NCBI RefSeq assembly: GCF_021462265.1
Contig: NZ_JAJONF010000032.1
Location: 1-64,000, forward strand
Length of the DNA: 64,000 nucleotides
Source of the DNA: Streptomyces shenzhenensis
GTDB taxonomy: Bacteria > Actinomycetota > Actinomycetes > Streptomycetales > Streptomycetaceae
Direction of reading: 5' to 3'
The notes below the pieces were generated by a model. The model ran no database searches and was not told where the DNA came from. It saw nothing but the letters and a program-made list of their open reading frames with translations. Below, piece by piece: positions 34,053 to 42,236 of this stretch. Positions within the stretch are counted from its first letter, which is position 1. Every line of letters starts with the position of its first letter. The position numbers and the translations under genes were made by a program.

Positions 34053-34638
34053 GCACGACTCCGACCGCGAGGACCGCGAGCCGGACGAGACGGGGGCGCC
34101 CTTCGACGAGGCGGCCGCCTGGGCGGCGATCGTCGCGGGGTACGGCGAGGAACCGCCGGACCCGCCGGGTACGACGCCCTTCAAGCCGGTGCAGGACCTC
34201 GCGCTGCCGCCGATGGAGGAGGACGAGCCCGAGGCGTCCGCGGAGGCCGCCGGAACCGGGGCCGGGGCGGCCGAGGAGCAGCGGCCCGTGGGGCCGCTGG
34301 GCAGTTCCGTCTCCTTCGCGCCCGGGGTGGGCGGCCCGCGTGACTACACGGCGCCGGAGCCGTCCGAGGACGACTTCGACGAGGACGACGAGGGGCACTT
34401 CGTGCCGCCCGAGCCCCCGCCGCTGCCGGAGGCCGACACCACGGCCAAGTTCGCCTGGCTGGGCGTGGTGGGCGGGCCGGTCCTGCTGCTGCTCGCGGTG
34501 GTGCTGGGCTGGGACATGACCTGGTGGCTGGCGACGCTGGGCATCGGCGGGTTCCTCGGCGGGTTCGTGACGCTGGTGACCAGGATGAAGACCGACGACG
34601 AGGGGGACGGCGACCCCGGGCGGGGAGCCGTCGTCTGA
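34045..34638 (+). CDS. Acidic protein with C-terminal membrane hairpin
   Basis: This 197-residue protein of unknown function has about 130 residues rich in Asp, Glu and Pro (probably disordered, cytoplasmic). Two adjacent membrane helices follow (FAWLGVVGGPVLLLLAVVLGW and WWLATLGIGGFLGGFVTLVT, about 135-180), then a short acidic tail. The TTG start lies inside the end of the esterase gene with GGAAGG upstream, so the two are translationally linked. I do not recognise a named domain. Confidence 0.82.
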   Translation: MAEHDSDREDREPDETGAPFDEAAAWAAIVAGYGEEPPDPPGTTPFKPVQDLALPPMEEDEPEASAEAAGTGAGAAEEQRPVGPLGSSVSFAPGVGGPRDYTAPEPSEDDFDEDDEGHFVPPEPPPLPEADTTAKFAWLGVVGGPVLLLLAVVLGWDMTWWLATLGIGGFLGGFVTLVTRMKTDDEGDGDPGRGAVV

Positions 34639-34656
34639 CCGATCCGCCGCCGTCCG

Positions 34657-34689
34657 AGGGCCCGTCCGGAATCGCTCCGGACGGGCCCT
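34657..34689. terminator. Bidirectional terminator hairpin
   Basis: A perfect 14-bp stem (34657-34670 with 34676-34689) with a five-base loop lies between convergent genes ending at 34638 (+) and 34751 (-). Confidence 0.85.
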
Positions 34690-34750
34690 GGCACTCTCTG
34701 GGGGGAGGGTGCCGGGCGTCGCGACGGGGCGAACGTTGCCCGGTGCGGCG

Positions 34751-35500
34751 CTAGGAGACGGCGGGGACTTTGAGAGCGGCCAGGACCGGGAGGTGGTCGG
34801 TGGCCGCCCGGAGATCCGCGTCGGTGAGGCCGGGCAGGCCGGTCGGTACGCCGCAGCCGAGCACCTCGATGCCCTTCGTCGCGAAGATGGCGTCGATGCG
34901 CTGATGGGGGTCGGTGGACCAGGAGGTGAACTCACCGCCCCAGGGTGCGGTGGTACGGCAGTCCTGGAAGGCGTCGGCCAGACGGCGGAAGGTGCGGCCG
35001 TCGGGGCGGTCGTTGAGGTCGCCGCCGGCGATGGCGTGCTCCACGCCCAGGCCGGCGACCCGGTCGAGCAGCATGCCGCCCTGCTCGTAGCGCTCGTCCT
35101 GCTGGAGGCTGAGGTGGAAGCTGGTGACGCCGAGGCGGGCGCCGCCGAACCGGACGACGGCGGTCGCGAGGCCGCGGCGGTGCAGGCCGGGGGTGAGGGG
35201 GAGGAGCACGTCCTCGGTGCGCTCGACGGTGGCGCGCAGGTCGCAGAGGATCGCCGGACCGGCCGCCGTGGCACCCCCGGTGAGGATCACCAGGCCGGAT
35301 GCCGAGGCGAGGCGGGCGAGCTTCTTGCGCCAGCGGAAGAAGCGGGGAGCCTCCTGGACCAGAACCAGGTCGGGGGCGCAGGCCTTGATGACGCGGGCGA
35401 GGGCGTCGGTGTCGTCCCGCATGGAGCGGATGTTGTAGCTGAGGACCCGGATGACGGCCGAACCGTCGGGCTCCGTGTGGGAGTTGGGGAGCGACGCCAT
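34751..35500 (-). CDS. Endonuclease/exonuclease/phosphatase family protein
   Basis: This 249-residue protein of the DNase I-like EEP fold shows LSYNIRSM, VLVQEAP (catalytic Glu), GGDLNDRPD (Asp/Asn), RIDAIFA and the final ATDHLPVLA (Asp-His). The substrate could be nucleic acid or a phospholipid headgroup. No Shine-Dalgarno precedes the ATG, and TACATT lies 8-13 bases upstream at -10 position. The mRNA may therefore be leaderless. Confidence 0.88.
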   Translation of the reverse strand: MASLPNSHTEPDGSAVIRVLSYNIRSMRDDTDALARVIKACAPDLVLVQEAPRFFRWRKKLARLASASGLVILTGGATAAGPAILCDLRATVERTEDVLLPLTPGLHRRGLATAVVRFGGARLGVTSFHLSLQQDERYEQGGMLLDRVAGLGVEHAIAGGDLNDRPDGRTFRRLADAFQDCRTTAPWGGEFTSWSTDPHQRIDAIFATKGIEVLGCGVPTGLPGLTDADLRAATDHLPVLAALKVPAVS

Positions 35501-35580
35501 ATTGATCAATGTACGCCCGGAGAGGGGCTGTGCGCTGCTGGGGTGGGGCGCGAGGCGGGTGTGCGACTGCCGGTGTGTGT

Positions 35581-35620
35581 GGCTTGTCGCGCAGTTCCCC
35601 GCGCCCCCAGGGGATTGCGG
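35581..35620 (-). repeat. Dispersed repeat copy (GGGGAACTGCGCGACAAGCC)
   Basis: Read on the minus strand it gives the right half of the repeat, GGGGGCGCGGGGAACTGCGCGACAAG. The left arm of the hairpin is truncated or diverged in this copy. Confidence 0.7.
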
Positions 35621-35646
35621 TTGCCGCATCCCGGAAGTCCAGGGCG

Positions 35647-36600
35647 TCACATGATCGGGTCGGGCTCTCTCGCCAGGTCGGCGGCGCCCACCAGGCCGGC
35701 CTCGTTGCCCAGCTGAGCCGCGATGACTTCGGCCACCGGGCGCCAGTTGCCGCCTACCAGCCAGCGCTTGTAGGACTTGCGGATCGGGTCCAGGACCAGT
35801 TCGCCCTCGTCCGAGAGGCCGCCGCCGACGATGAACGCGGAGGGGTCGAAGAGGGAGGCCAGGTCGGCGAGGCCGGCGCCGGCCCAGCGGGCGAGCTCGC
35901 GGTAGGAGTCGACGGCGACCGGGTCGCCCTGGCGGGCGGCCATGGAGATGTGCTTGCCCTCGATGCCGTCGGGGGTGCCGTCCCCGAGGCCGAGCAGGAC
36001 CTCGGCGTTCTCGGGGGTGGCGTTGGCGCGCTGCTTGGCGTACCTGACCAGGGCGCGGCCGGAGGCGTACTGCTCCCAGCAGCCCTGCGAGCCGCAGCCG
36101 CACAGCAGTCCGTCCGGGACCATCCGGATGTGCCCGAACTCGGCGGCTACCCCGAAGTGGCCGCGGCGCAGCTTGTTGCCGATGATGATGCCGCCGCCGA
36201 GGCCGGTGCCGAGCGTGATGCAGATGACGTTGCGGTGGCCCTTGCCCGCGCCGAACTTGTACTCGCCCCAGGCGGCGGCGTTGGCGTCGTTCTCCACGAC
36301 CACGGGGAGGCCGACCCGGGCCTCGACCTCAGCCTTCAACGGCTCCTGGCGCCAGTCGATGTTGGGCGCGAAGTAGACCGTGGAGCGCTGCCGGTTCACG
36401 TAACCGGCGGCACCGATGCCCACGCCGACGATCTCGTGCCCGGCACGGGCGCCCTCTACGGCGGAAGCAATGGCGTCCACGATGCCCTCGGGCGTGCCCG
36501 GGGTCGGCACCTTGTGGGTCGAGAGGATGTTGCCTTCCTCATCGACCACGCCGGCCGCGATCTTCGTGCCGCCGATGTCGACGCCGATGGTGAGTCCCAT
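35647..36600 (-). CDS. glkA: Glucokinase, ROK family
   Basis: This 317-residue enzyme makes glucose 6-phosphate and in streptomycetes is central to carbon catabolite repression. It has the phosphate loop DIGGTKIAAGVVD (8-20), catalytic Asp in ENDANAAAWGE, ITLGTGLGGGII and the ROK zinc motif CGCGSQGCWEQYASG. GAGGGA precedes the ATG. The DUF5304 gene lies just upstream on the same strand, the arrangement of the sco2127-glkA locus. Confidence 0.96.
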   Translation of the reverse strand: MGLTIGVDIGGTKIAAGVVDEEGNILSTHKVPTPGTPEGIVDAIASAVEGARAGHEIVGVGIGAAGYVNRQRSTVYFAPNIDWRQEPLKAEVEARVGLPVVVENDANAAAWGEYKFGAGKGHRNVICITLGTGLGGGIIIGNKLRRGHFGVAAEFGHIRMVPDGLLCGCGSQGCWEQYASGRALVRYAKQRANATPENAEVLLGLGDGTPDGIEGKHISMAARQGDPVAVDSYRELARWAGAGLADLASLFDPSAFIVGGGLSDEGELVLDPIRKSYKRWLVGGNWRPVAEVIAAQLGNEAGLVGAADLAREPDPIM

Positions 36601-36733
36601 GAATCCCTCAGTTTCGGTCGAGCCCCGCTACGGCCAACCGTACCCGAGGCCCTGCCGTCGGGTTCTCGTCGTCCGTCCGGTGGATGGACCGTTCCGCGGT
36701 GCGGGCGCGGGACTCAGGGATGCGACGGGGCTG

Positions 36734-37195
36734 TCAGTCCAAGTCGATGCGTTCGCCGGGGCCGGGGCCCTCGCCCTTGTCGTGGCGGCCGGAGGTCCAG
36801 CGGGTCTCCTGGGCCTGGACCGCGGAGCGGTAGGCGGCGAGGAGTTCGCTGCCGGCCGCGGCCAGGTGGTCGAAGACGTCCGGGTTGCGCTCTATGACGG
36901 GCTCGACGGCGTTCTTCGCCTGCTGGACGACCTGCCGGACCACCTGCTGGGCGGCGGGTCCGGCGACCGCCCCGAGCAGCGGGGGCTGGATGCCGGAGAG
37001 CTTGTCGGCCACGGCGTCGACGAGTTTGCGCAGCTCCTCGGCGGCCGAACCGGGGGGCGGGCCGTACCGGGCGCGGCGGCGGGTCTTCTCGGCCTCCAGG
37101 TCCTCGGCGCAGGCGGTGGCCCAGGCGTCGTCGTCCGTCGCCCGTACCTCGTCCGCGGCCTCGGAGGCGTCAGCTGTGGGGCGCTCTTCGCTCAT
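36734..37195 (-). CDS. DUF5304 protein (SCO2127-like)
   Basis: This 153-residue acidic protein has a disordered N terminus and an amphipathic helical core (LRKLVDAVADKLSGI ... QQVVRQVVQQAKNAVEPVIERN, residues about 55-105). It corresponds to the protein encoded upstream of glkA in S. coelicolor, reported to influence catabolite repression. The mechanism is unknown. AGGAG precedes the ATG. Confidence 0.85.
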   Translation of the reverse strand: MSEERPTADASEAADEVRATDDDAWATACAEDLEAEKTRRRARYGPPPGSAAEELRKLVDAVADKLSGIQPPLLGAVAGPAAQQVVRQVVQQAKNAVEPVIERNPDVFDHLAAAGSELLAAYRSAVQAQETRWTSGRHDKGEGPGPGERIDLD

Positions 37196-37258
37196 GGCGG
37201 ACTCCTGACTACGGTTCGTCTCTACGACGTTACCCGAACGGGCGTACCGGTTTCACCG

Positions 37259-38413
37259 TCAGCGCGGCCACAGCGCCGGGTCCGGCGCGAAGCGCAGCCG
37301 CAGCTCGCCGTCGCGCAGGGCGGCCCCGGCGACGGTGCAGCGGCGCAGGGCCGACGGCAGGGCGACGATCCGGCGGAAGCCGCCCACGGTGACGACGACC
37401 TCGTCGCCGCGGCGGACCAGGTCGAGGTCGTCCCGTACGGCGCCGGCCAGCGGGATGTGCCAGACGAGGACGCCGTCCTCCTCGATCCGGTCGGCGACGG
37501 GCCACTCGACCGGGGCGGGTGTGATGTTGACGCCCGGTACGGCGAGCGCGGCCAGGTCGTCGGTGCCCCGCGGGTCGTGGCCGAGGTGGGCGACGGGTGT
37601 GACGTCGTACGCCTCTCCCCACTCGGCGAGGGCCTTGCGCTGCTGGGCGACGAGGGCGTGCAGCGGCGTGGCCTCGGGCAGCACGCGGTTGGCGACCAGG
37701 GTCGCGGCGGGCAGGCCGCGCAGGGCGAGGCCGAGGCGTGCGGTGCGGACGGCGTCGGCGCCGGCCGGCCCGGGTTCGGCGACCAGGCGTACGGCGGTAC
37801 GGCGGTCGGCGAGGACGGCCTCCACGGCGGCCAGTTCGGCGTCCCAGCGGGCCGCGGTCTCGTAGAGCCAGTCGGCGGGCATCGGGACGCCGGCGAGGCG
37901 GCCGAGGACGGGGCGCAGGGCGCGGGCCGCCTGCCGCTCGGGCGGGAGCAGGCGGCGCAGGTAGCGGCGGAGCTCCTCGGGGAGGGAGAGGAGGGCGAGC
38001 GCCTGCGGGGCGGGAGGCAGGTCCACGACCAGCAGCTCGTACCGCTCGGAGAGGGCGGCGTCGCGCAGGGCGCGCAGGAAGGAGAGTTCCTCGGCGCCGG
38101 GCAGGGGCGTGAGTTCCTCGGTGTCCAGGCGGGAGGCGCCGAGGAGGTCGAGGACGTTCGCGGCGCGGGTCTGGAAGGCGGCGAGGTCCTCGCGGAAGCG
38201 GGCGGCGGCGTCGGGGCGCCATGTGCTGAGGGTGGGGGTGAGGCGGGTGGGCTCCGGTCCTGTCGCCGCGCCCAGGGCCGCGCCCAGGGTGTCGGTGCGG
38301 TCGGCGCTCAGGACGAGGGTGGGGGTGCCCTCGGCCGCGGCGCGCAGGGCGGTGGCCGCGGCGACGGTCGTACGGCCGCTGCCGCCCGGGCCGGTGATCA
38401 GGATGGTGCGCAT
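37259..38413 (-). CDS. ArsA-related P-loop ATPase
   Basis: This 384-residue protein of the ArsA/GET3 fold has an N-terminal P loop (TGPGGSGRTTVAAATAL, about 7-23). Here the first ArsA Lys is Pro and the Walker A Lys is Arg. LLVVDLPPAPQALALLSLPE corresponds to the switch II/Walker B region. A C-terminal beta-rich domain follows (about 300-384). No arsenite Cys triad or tail-anchor groove can be claimed. The Shine-Dalgarno is poor. It lies 304 bases downstream of the START-like gene across a composite repeat. Confidence 0.82.
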   Translation of the reverse strand: MRTILITGPGGSGRTTVAAATALRAAAEGTPTLVLSADRTDTLGAALGAATGPEPTRLTPTLSTWRPDAAARFREDLAAFQTRAANVLDLLGASRLDTEELTPLPGAEELSFLRALRDAALSERYELLVVDLPPAPQALALLSLPEELRRYLRRLLPPERQAARALRPVLGRLAGVPMPADWLYETAARWDAELAAVEAVLADRRTAVRLVAEPGPAGADAVRTARLGLALRGLPAATLVANRVLPEATPLHALVAQQRKALAEWGEAYDVTPVAHLGHDPRGTDDLAALAVPGVNITPAPVEWPVADRIEEDGVLVWHIPLAGAVRDDLDLVRRGDEVVVTVGGFRRIVALPSALRRCTVAGAALRDGELRLRFAPDPALWPR

Positions 38414-38717
38414 GAGGGTGAACCGTAACTGAAGCGGGCCTCGCTTGATCGGTGCCCGGAGCTGGGGCTGGCCGCGGGGGGTGTCACTTACCGGCGTTGG
38501 CAGGGTGCCGCCGCGCCCACCCTCCCCCACTCTCGGCTTCGCTCGAGCGGGGGGACCCCCATCGCCCCAGCGGCACGACTGCCCGCAGTTATGTATGCCC
38601 GCTGCTATGTAGCTGACGCGACTGCAGCGCCCCGTAAGGGGCGCGGGGAACTGCGCGACCAGCCACCGCGCACCCGCACCCGGGGTCCTACGCGTACCCC
38701 AGCGACGCGCCCCTGGC
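38414..38717. repeat. Composite intergenic repeat (copy 2)
   Basis: It matches the region at 5101-5284 in order and orientation: CTTACCGGCG-TGGCAGGGTGC at about 38487, GGGGGGACCCCC at about 38549, the CAGCGGCACGACTGCCCGC block at about 38568-38586, and GCGCCCC-GTAA-GGGGCGC plus GGGGAACTGCGCGACCAGCC at 38627-38664. No gene is seen. Confidence 0.75.
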
Positions 38718-39161
38718 TCACTTCTCCCCCGACTCGACCCTCTTCTTCAGCCCCGCCAGCGCCCGGTCGATGATGACCTTCTCGGCCTTGCGCTTGATCA
38801 TGCCGAGCATCGGGATCTTCACGTCCACCGTCAGCGAGTACGTGACCTCGGTCGAACCCGTGCCCGCCGGCTTCAGAAGGTACGAGCCGTCCAGGGAGCG
38901 GAGCATCTGGGACTTCACCAGCGTCCAGGAGACCTCGTTGTCGCCGGTCCACGTGTATCCGAGGACCTGGTCGTCCTTGATCGCGCCGGCGTCCATGACC
39001 AGGCGGACCTGCTCGGCACGGCCCTGGGCGTCGGTCTTCAGGACCTCCGCCTCCTTCACTTCGCCGGTCCAGTCCGGGTAACGCCCGAAGTCGGCGATCA
39101 CCGCCATGACGTCGGCCGGGGCCGCCTCGATCGTGATGTTCGAGCTGGTGTGTTCCGCCAT
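38718..39161 (-). CDS. SRPBCC (START/polyketide cyclase-like) protein
   Basis: This 147-residue protein fits the Bet v1-like SRPBCC fold. An N-terminal strand (NITIEAAPADVMAVIADFGRYPDWTGEVKEAEV) is followed by antiparallel strands and a long C-terminal helix (AEKVIIDRALAGLKKRVES). Such proteins bind hydrophobic ligands. GGAGG precedes the ATG. It is upstream of the ArsA-like gene on the same strand, a pairing I recall as conserved in streptomycetes. Confidence 0.9.
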   Translation of the reverse strand: MAEHTSSNITIEAAPADVMAVIADFGRYPDWTGEVKEAEVLKTDAQGRAEQVRLVMDAGAIKDDQVLGYTWTGDNEVSWTLVKSQMLRSLDGSYLLKPAGTGSTEVTYSLTVDVKIPMLGMIKRKAEKVIIDRALAGLKKRVESGEK

Positions 39162-39301
39162 CGCCGTGGCTCCTCCAGTGCGGGCCGGTGGGACCGGTGG
39201 GACCAGTAAAAGGGGTCGCCGTGCGCGAGCGTGCGCACGCGGGTGCAGCGTGAAGGCTACCGCGCGCCCGACCAGCCGACTTCACCCCCTGTCCGGGGCC
39301 G

Positions 39302-40099
39302 TCACCATTCCAGCGCCCAGGGCCGGCCGGTACCCGCGAAGTGCCCGACGTTCACGCACTCGGTGGCCCCGATCCGCATCCGCGTCGCCAACGGCTGGTG
39401 GACATGTCCGAAGAGCGAGTACCGGGGGCGGGTGCGGCGGATCGCGTCCAGCAGCGCCCGGCTGCCCCGTTCGAAACGGCGCGCGACGGTGTCGTACACC
39501 AGCTCCGGCACCTCCGGCGGGATGTGCGTGCAGAGCACGTCGACCTCGCCGACCGCCTCGATCTTCGCCGCGTACTCCTCGTCGGAGATCTCGTAGGGGG
39601 TGCGCATGGGGGTGCGCAGCCCGCCGCCGACGAAGCCGAAGACCCACCCGCCGATCTCGACCCGCTCGCCGTCCAGGACGGTGGTGCCCGGGCCCGCGTA
39701 CTCCCGCCACAGCGGCGGCATGTCGACGTTGCCGTAGGTCGCGTACGTCGGTACCGGGAACGCCGCGAACAGCTCGGCGTACTGCTTGCGCACCGCCTTC
39801 TCGATCGCCGTGGCCCGGTCCATGCCGATCCCGCCCCACAGCCGGGCCCCCAGCTCCCGCGCCTCCTCGAAGCGTCGGGCGGTGCGCAGTTCGACGATAC
39901 GGTCGGCGTTCTCGACGCCGAACAGGTCGGGGAAGATACCGCGGGAGTGGTCGGCGTAGTCGAGGAAGAGGACCAGGTCGCCGAGGCAGATCAGGGCGTC
40001 GGCGCCGTCGCCGGCTCTGGCCAGGTCACGGGCGTTGCCGTGCACATCGCTGACCACGTGGACACGGACCCTTGGGGTGCCGGAGGGTGTGGCTGCCAT
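39302..40099 (-). CDS. Calcineurin-like metallophosphoesterase
   Basis: This 265-residue enzyme has the metallophosphoesterase motifs VVSDVHGNARD (D-x-H), CLGDLVLF (GD), TYGNVD (GN), CTHIPPE (His) and GHVHQPL (GHxH). It probably needs two metal ions; the substrate is unknown. The ATG at 40099 is chosen over an in-frame TTG at 40108. The Shine-Dalgarno is weak. It is divergent from the acyl-CoA ligase gene. Confidence 0.88.
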   Translation of the reverse strand: MAATPSGTPRVRVHVVSDVHGNARDLARAGDGADALICLGDLVLFLDYADHSRGIFPDLFGVENADRIVELRTARRFEEARELGARLWGGIGMDRATAIEKAVRKQYAELFAAFPVPTYATYGNVDMPPLWREYAGPGTTVLDGERVEIGGWVFGFVGGGLRTPMRTPYEISDEEYAAKIEAVGEVDVLCTHIPPEVPELVYDTVARRFERGSRALLDAIRRTRPRYSLFGHVHQPLATRMRIGATECVNVGHFAGTGRPWALEW

Positions 40100-40414
40100 G
40101 GTGATCAAGGGTAGGCCTGTGCGGCATACGTGAACAGGCGGTGGCCGGACCTGCGGTTACTGGTCAGTCACTAAGGCCGTGGACTACCGTAAGCGAAGGA
40201 ACACCAACCGTGTGACGCACCGAACATCTCGCCAGGACCCCCTGTCGAAGAACCCATACCGGCGGGTAACGTCCGGGCAGTCCAGTCGTGCTCAGGAATT
40301 CAACCACCGGATCTTCCCAGCCCGTGGCGAACCCTGAGCACCTGCCCGAGCCTTGGACCGTACCGTCGCATCGCACAACGTCGTGGCGCCGGCGCCCTAT
40401 GAGGAGCAGCAGTC
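40100..40414. other. Divergent intergenic region before the acyl-CoA ligase
   Basis: No gene is seen in these 315 bases. ACTGGTCAGT at 40159-40168 shares ten bases with one strand of the operator core at 7696-7709. A GAGGAG for the ligase lies near the 3' end. I cannot assign a promoter with confidence. Confidence 0.45.
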
Positions 40415-42211
40415 TTGCGCGAGTTCAGCCTTCCGGCTTTGTACGAGGTCCCCTCGGACGGCAATCTGACCGACATCGTCCGGAGAAACGCCGCGCAGCA
40501 TCCGGACGTCGCCGTCATGGCCCGCAAGACCGGCGGGGTCTGGCAGGACGTGACCGCCACCGCCTTCCTGGCCGAGGTGCACGCGGCCGCGAAGGGCCTC
40601 ATCGCCTCCGGCGTCCAGCCGGGCGACCGGGTCGGCCTGATGTCCCGCACCCGCTACGAGTGGACGCTCCTCGACTTCGCGATCTGGAGCGCCGGCGCGG
40701 TCACCGTGCCGGTGTACGAGACCAGCTCGCCGGAGCAGGTGCAGTGGATCCTCAGTGACTCCGGCGCGACCGCCTGCATCGTGGAACTCGACAACCACTC
40801 GGCCGCCGTCGAGTCGGTGCGCGAGACGCTGCCCGCCCTCAAGCACGTCTGGCAGATCGAGGCGGGCGCCCTGGAGGAACTCGGCAGACTCGGCCAGGGC
40901 GTCACCGACGCCACGGTCGACGAGCGCAGCTCGCAGGCGAAGGCGGACGACCCGGCGACCATCGTCTACACGAGCGGCACCACCGGCCGTCCCAAGGGCT
41001 GTGTCCTCACCCACCGCGCCTTCTTCGCCGAGTGCGGCAACATCGTGGAGCGGCTGCGCCCCCTCTTCCGCACCGGTGAGTGCTCCGTCCTCCTCTTCCT
41101 GCCGCTCGCGCACGTCTTCGGCCGGCTCGTGCAGATCGCCCCGATGATGGCGCCGATCAGACTGGGCTGCGTCCCGGACATCAAGAACCTCACCGACGAA
41201 CTGGCCGCGTTCCGGCCGACGCTGATCCTCGGTGTCCCGCGCGTCTTCGAGAAGGTCTACAACTCGGCGCGCGCCAAGGCGCAGGCGGACGGCAAGGGCA
41301 GGATCTTCGACAAGGCGGCCGACACCGCGATCGCGTACAGCAAGGCGCTGGACACCCCGTCGGGCCCCGCCCTCGGCCTGAAGATCAAGCACAAGACCTT
41401 CGACAAGCTCGTCTACAGCAAGCTGCGCGCGGTGCTCGGCGGCAGGGGCGAATATGCGATTTCCGGCGGCGCCCCCCTTGGCGAGCGCCTGGGCCACTTC
41501 TTCCGCGGTATCGGCTTCACGGTCCTGGAGGGCTACGGCCTGACCGAGTCCTGTGCGGCGACCGCGTTCAACCCCTGGGACCGGCAGAAGATCGGCACGG
41601 TCGGGCAGCCGCTGCCCGGCTCGGTGATCCGCATCGCGGACGACGGGGAGGTGCTGCTGCACGGCGAGCACCTGTTCAAGGAGTACTGGAACAACCCGGC
41701 CGCGACCGCCGAGGCGCTGGCCGACGGCTGGTTCCACACCGGTGACATCGGCACCCTCGACGAGGACGGCTACCTCAGGATCACCGGCCGCAAGAAGGAG
41801 ATCATCGTCACCGCCGGCGGCAAGAACGTCGCCCCGGCCGTGATCGAGGACCGGATCCGCGCGCACGCGCTGGTCGCGGAGTGCATGGTGGTGGGCGACG
41901 GGCGGCCGTTCGTGGGCGCGCTGGTCACTCTCGACGAGGAGTTCCTGCACCGCTGGGCGGCTGAGCACGGCAAGCCGGCGGGTGCCACCGCGGCGTCGCT
42001 GCGTGACGACCCGGACCTGATCGCGGCGGTCCAGGACGCTGTCGACGACGGCAACGCCGCGGTGTCGAAGGCGGAATCGGTGCGGAAGTTCCGCATTCTG
42101 TCCTCCCAGTTCTCGGAGGAGTCGGGCCACCTGACGCCGTCCCTGAAGCTCAAGCGCAACGTGGTGGCGAAGGACTTCGCGGACGAGATCGAGGCCATCT
42201 ACCAGAAGTAG
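40415..42211 (+). CDS. fadD: Long-chain fatty acid-CoA ligase (AMP-dependent)
   Basis: This 598-residue ANL-superfamily enzyme activates fatty acids to acyl-CoA through acyl-AMP. The AMP-binding motif is IVYTSGTTGRPKG (about 188-200), followed by LPLAHVFGR, EGYGLTES, GWFHTGDIG and GRKKEIIVTAGGKNVAP, with the C-terminal catalytic Lys in LKLKRN. It is of the large FAA1-like FadD15 type. The TTG start has GAGGAG at the right spacing. It is convergent with the cholesterol oxidase gene, 25 bases apart. Confidence 0.95.
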   Translation: MREFSLPALYEVPSDGNLTDIVRRNAAQHPDVAVMARKTGGVWQDVTATAFLAEVHAAAKGLIASGVQPGDRVGLMSRTRYEWTLLDFAIWSAGAVTVPVYETSSPEQVQWILSDSGATACIVELDNHSAAVESVRETLPALKHVWQIEAGALEELGRLGQGVTDATVDERSSQAKADDPATIVYTSGTTGRPKGCVLTHRAFFAECGNIVERLRPLFRTGECSVLLFLPLAHVFGRLVQIAPMMAPIRLGCVPDIKNLTDELAAFRPTLILGVPRVFEKVYNSARAKAQADGKGRIFDKAADTAIAYSKALDTPSGPALGLKIKHKTFDKLVYSKLRAVLGGRGEYAISGGAPLGERLGHFFRGIGFTVLEGYGLTESCAATAFNPWDRQKIGTVGQPLPGSVIRIADDGEVLLHGEHLFKEYWNNPAATAEALADGWFHTGDIGTLDEDGYLRITGRKKEIIVTAGGKNVAPAVIEDRIRAHALVAECMVVGDGRPFVGALVTLDEEFLHRWAAEHGKPAGATAASLRDDPDLIAAVQDAVDDGNAAVSKAESVRKFRILSSQFSEESGHLTPSLKLKRNVVAKDFADEIEAIYQK

Positions 42212-42236
42212 AACGGCACTTCGGGCCTCCTGAAAC

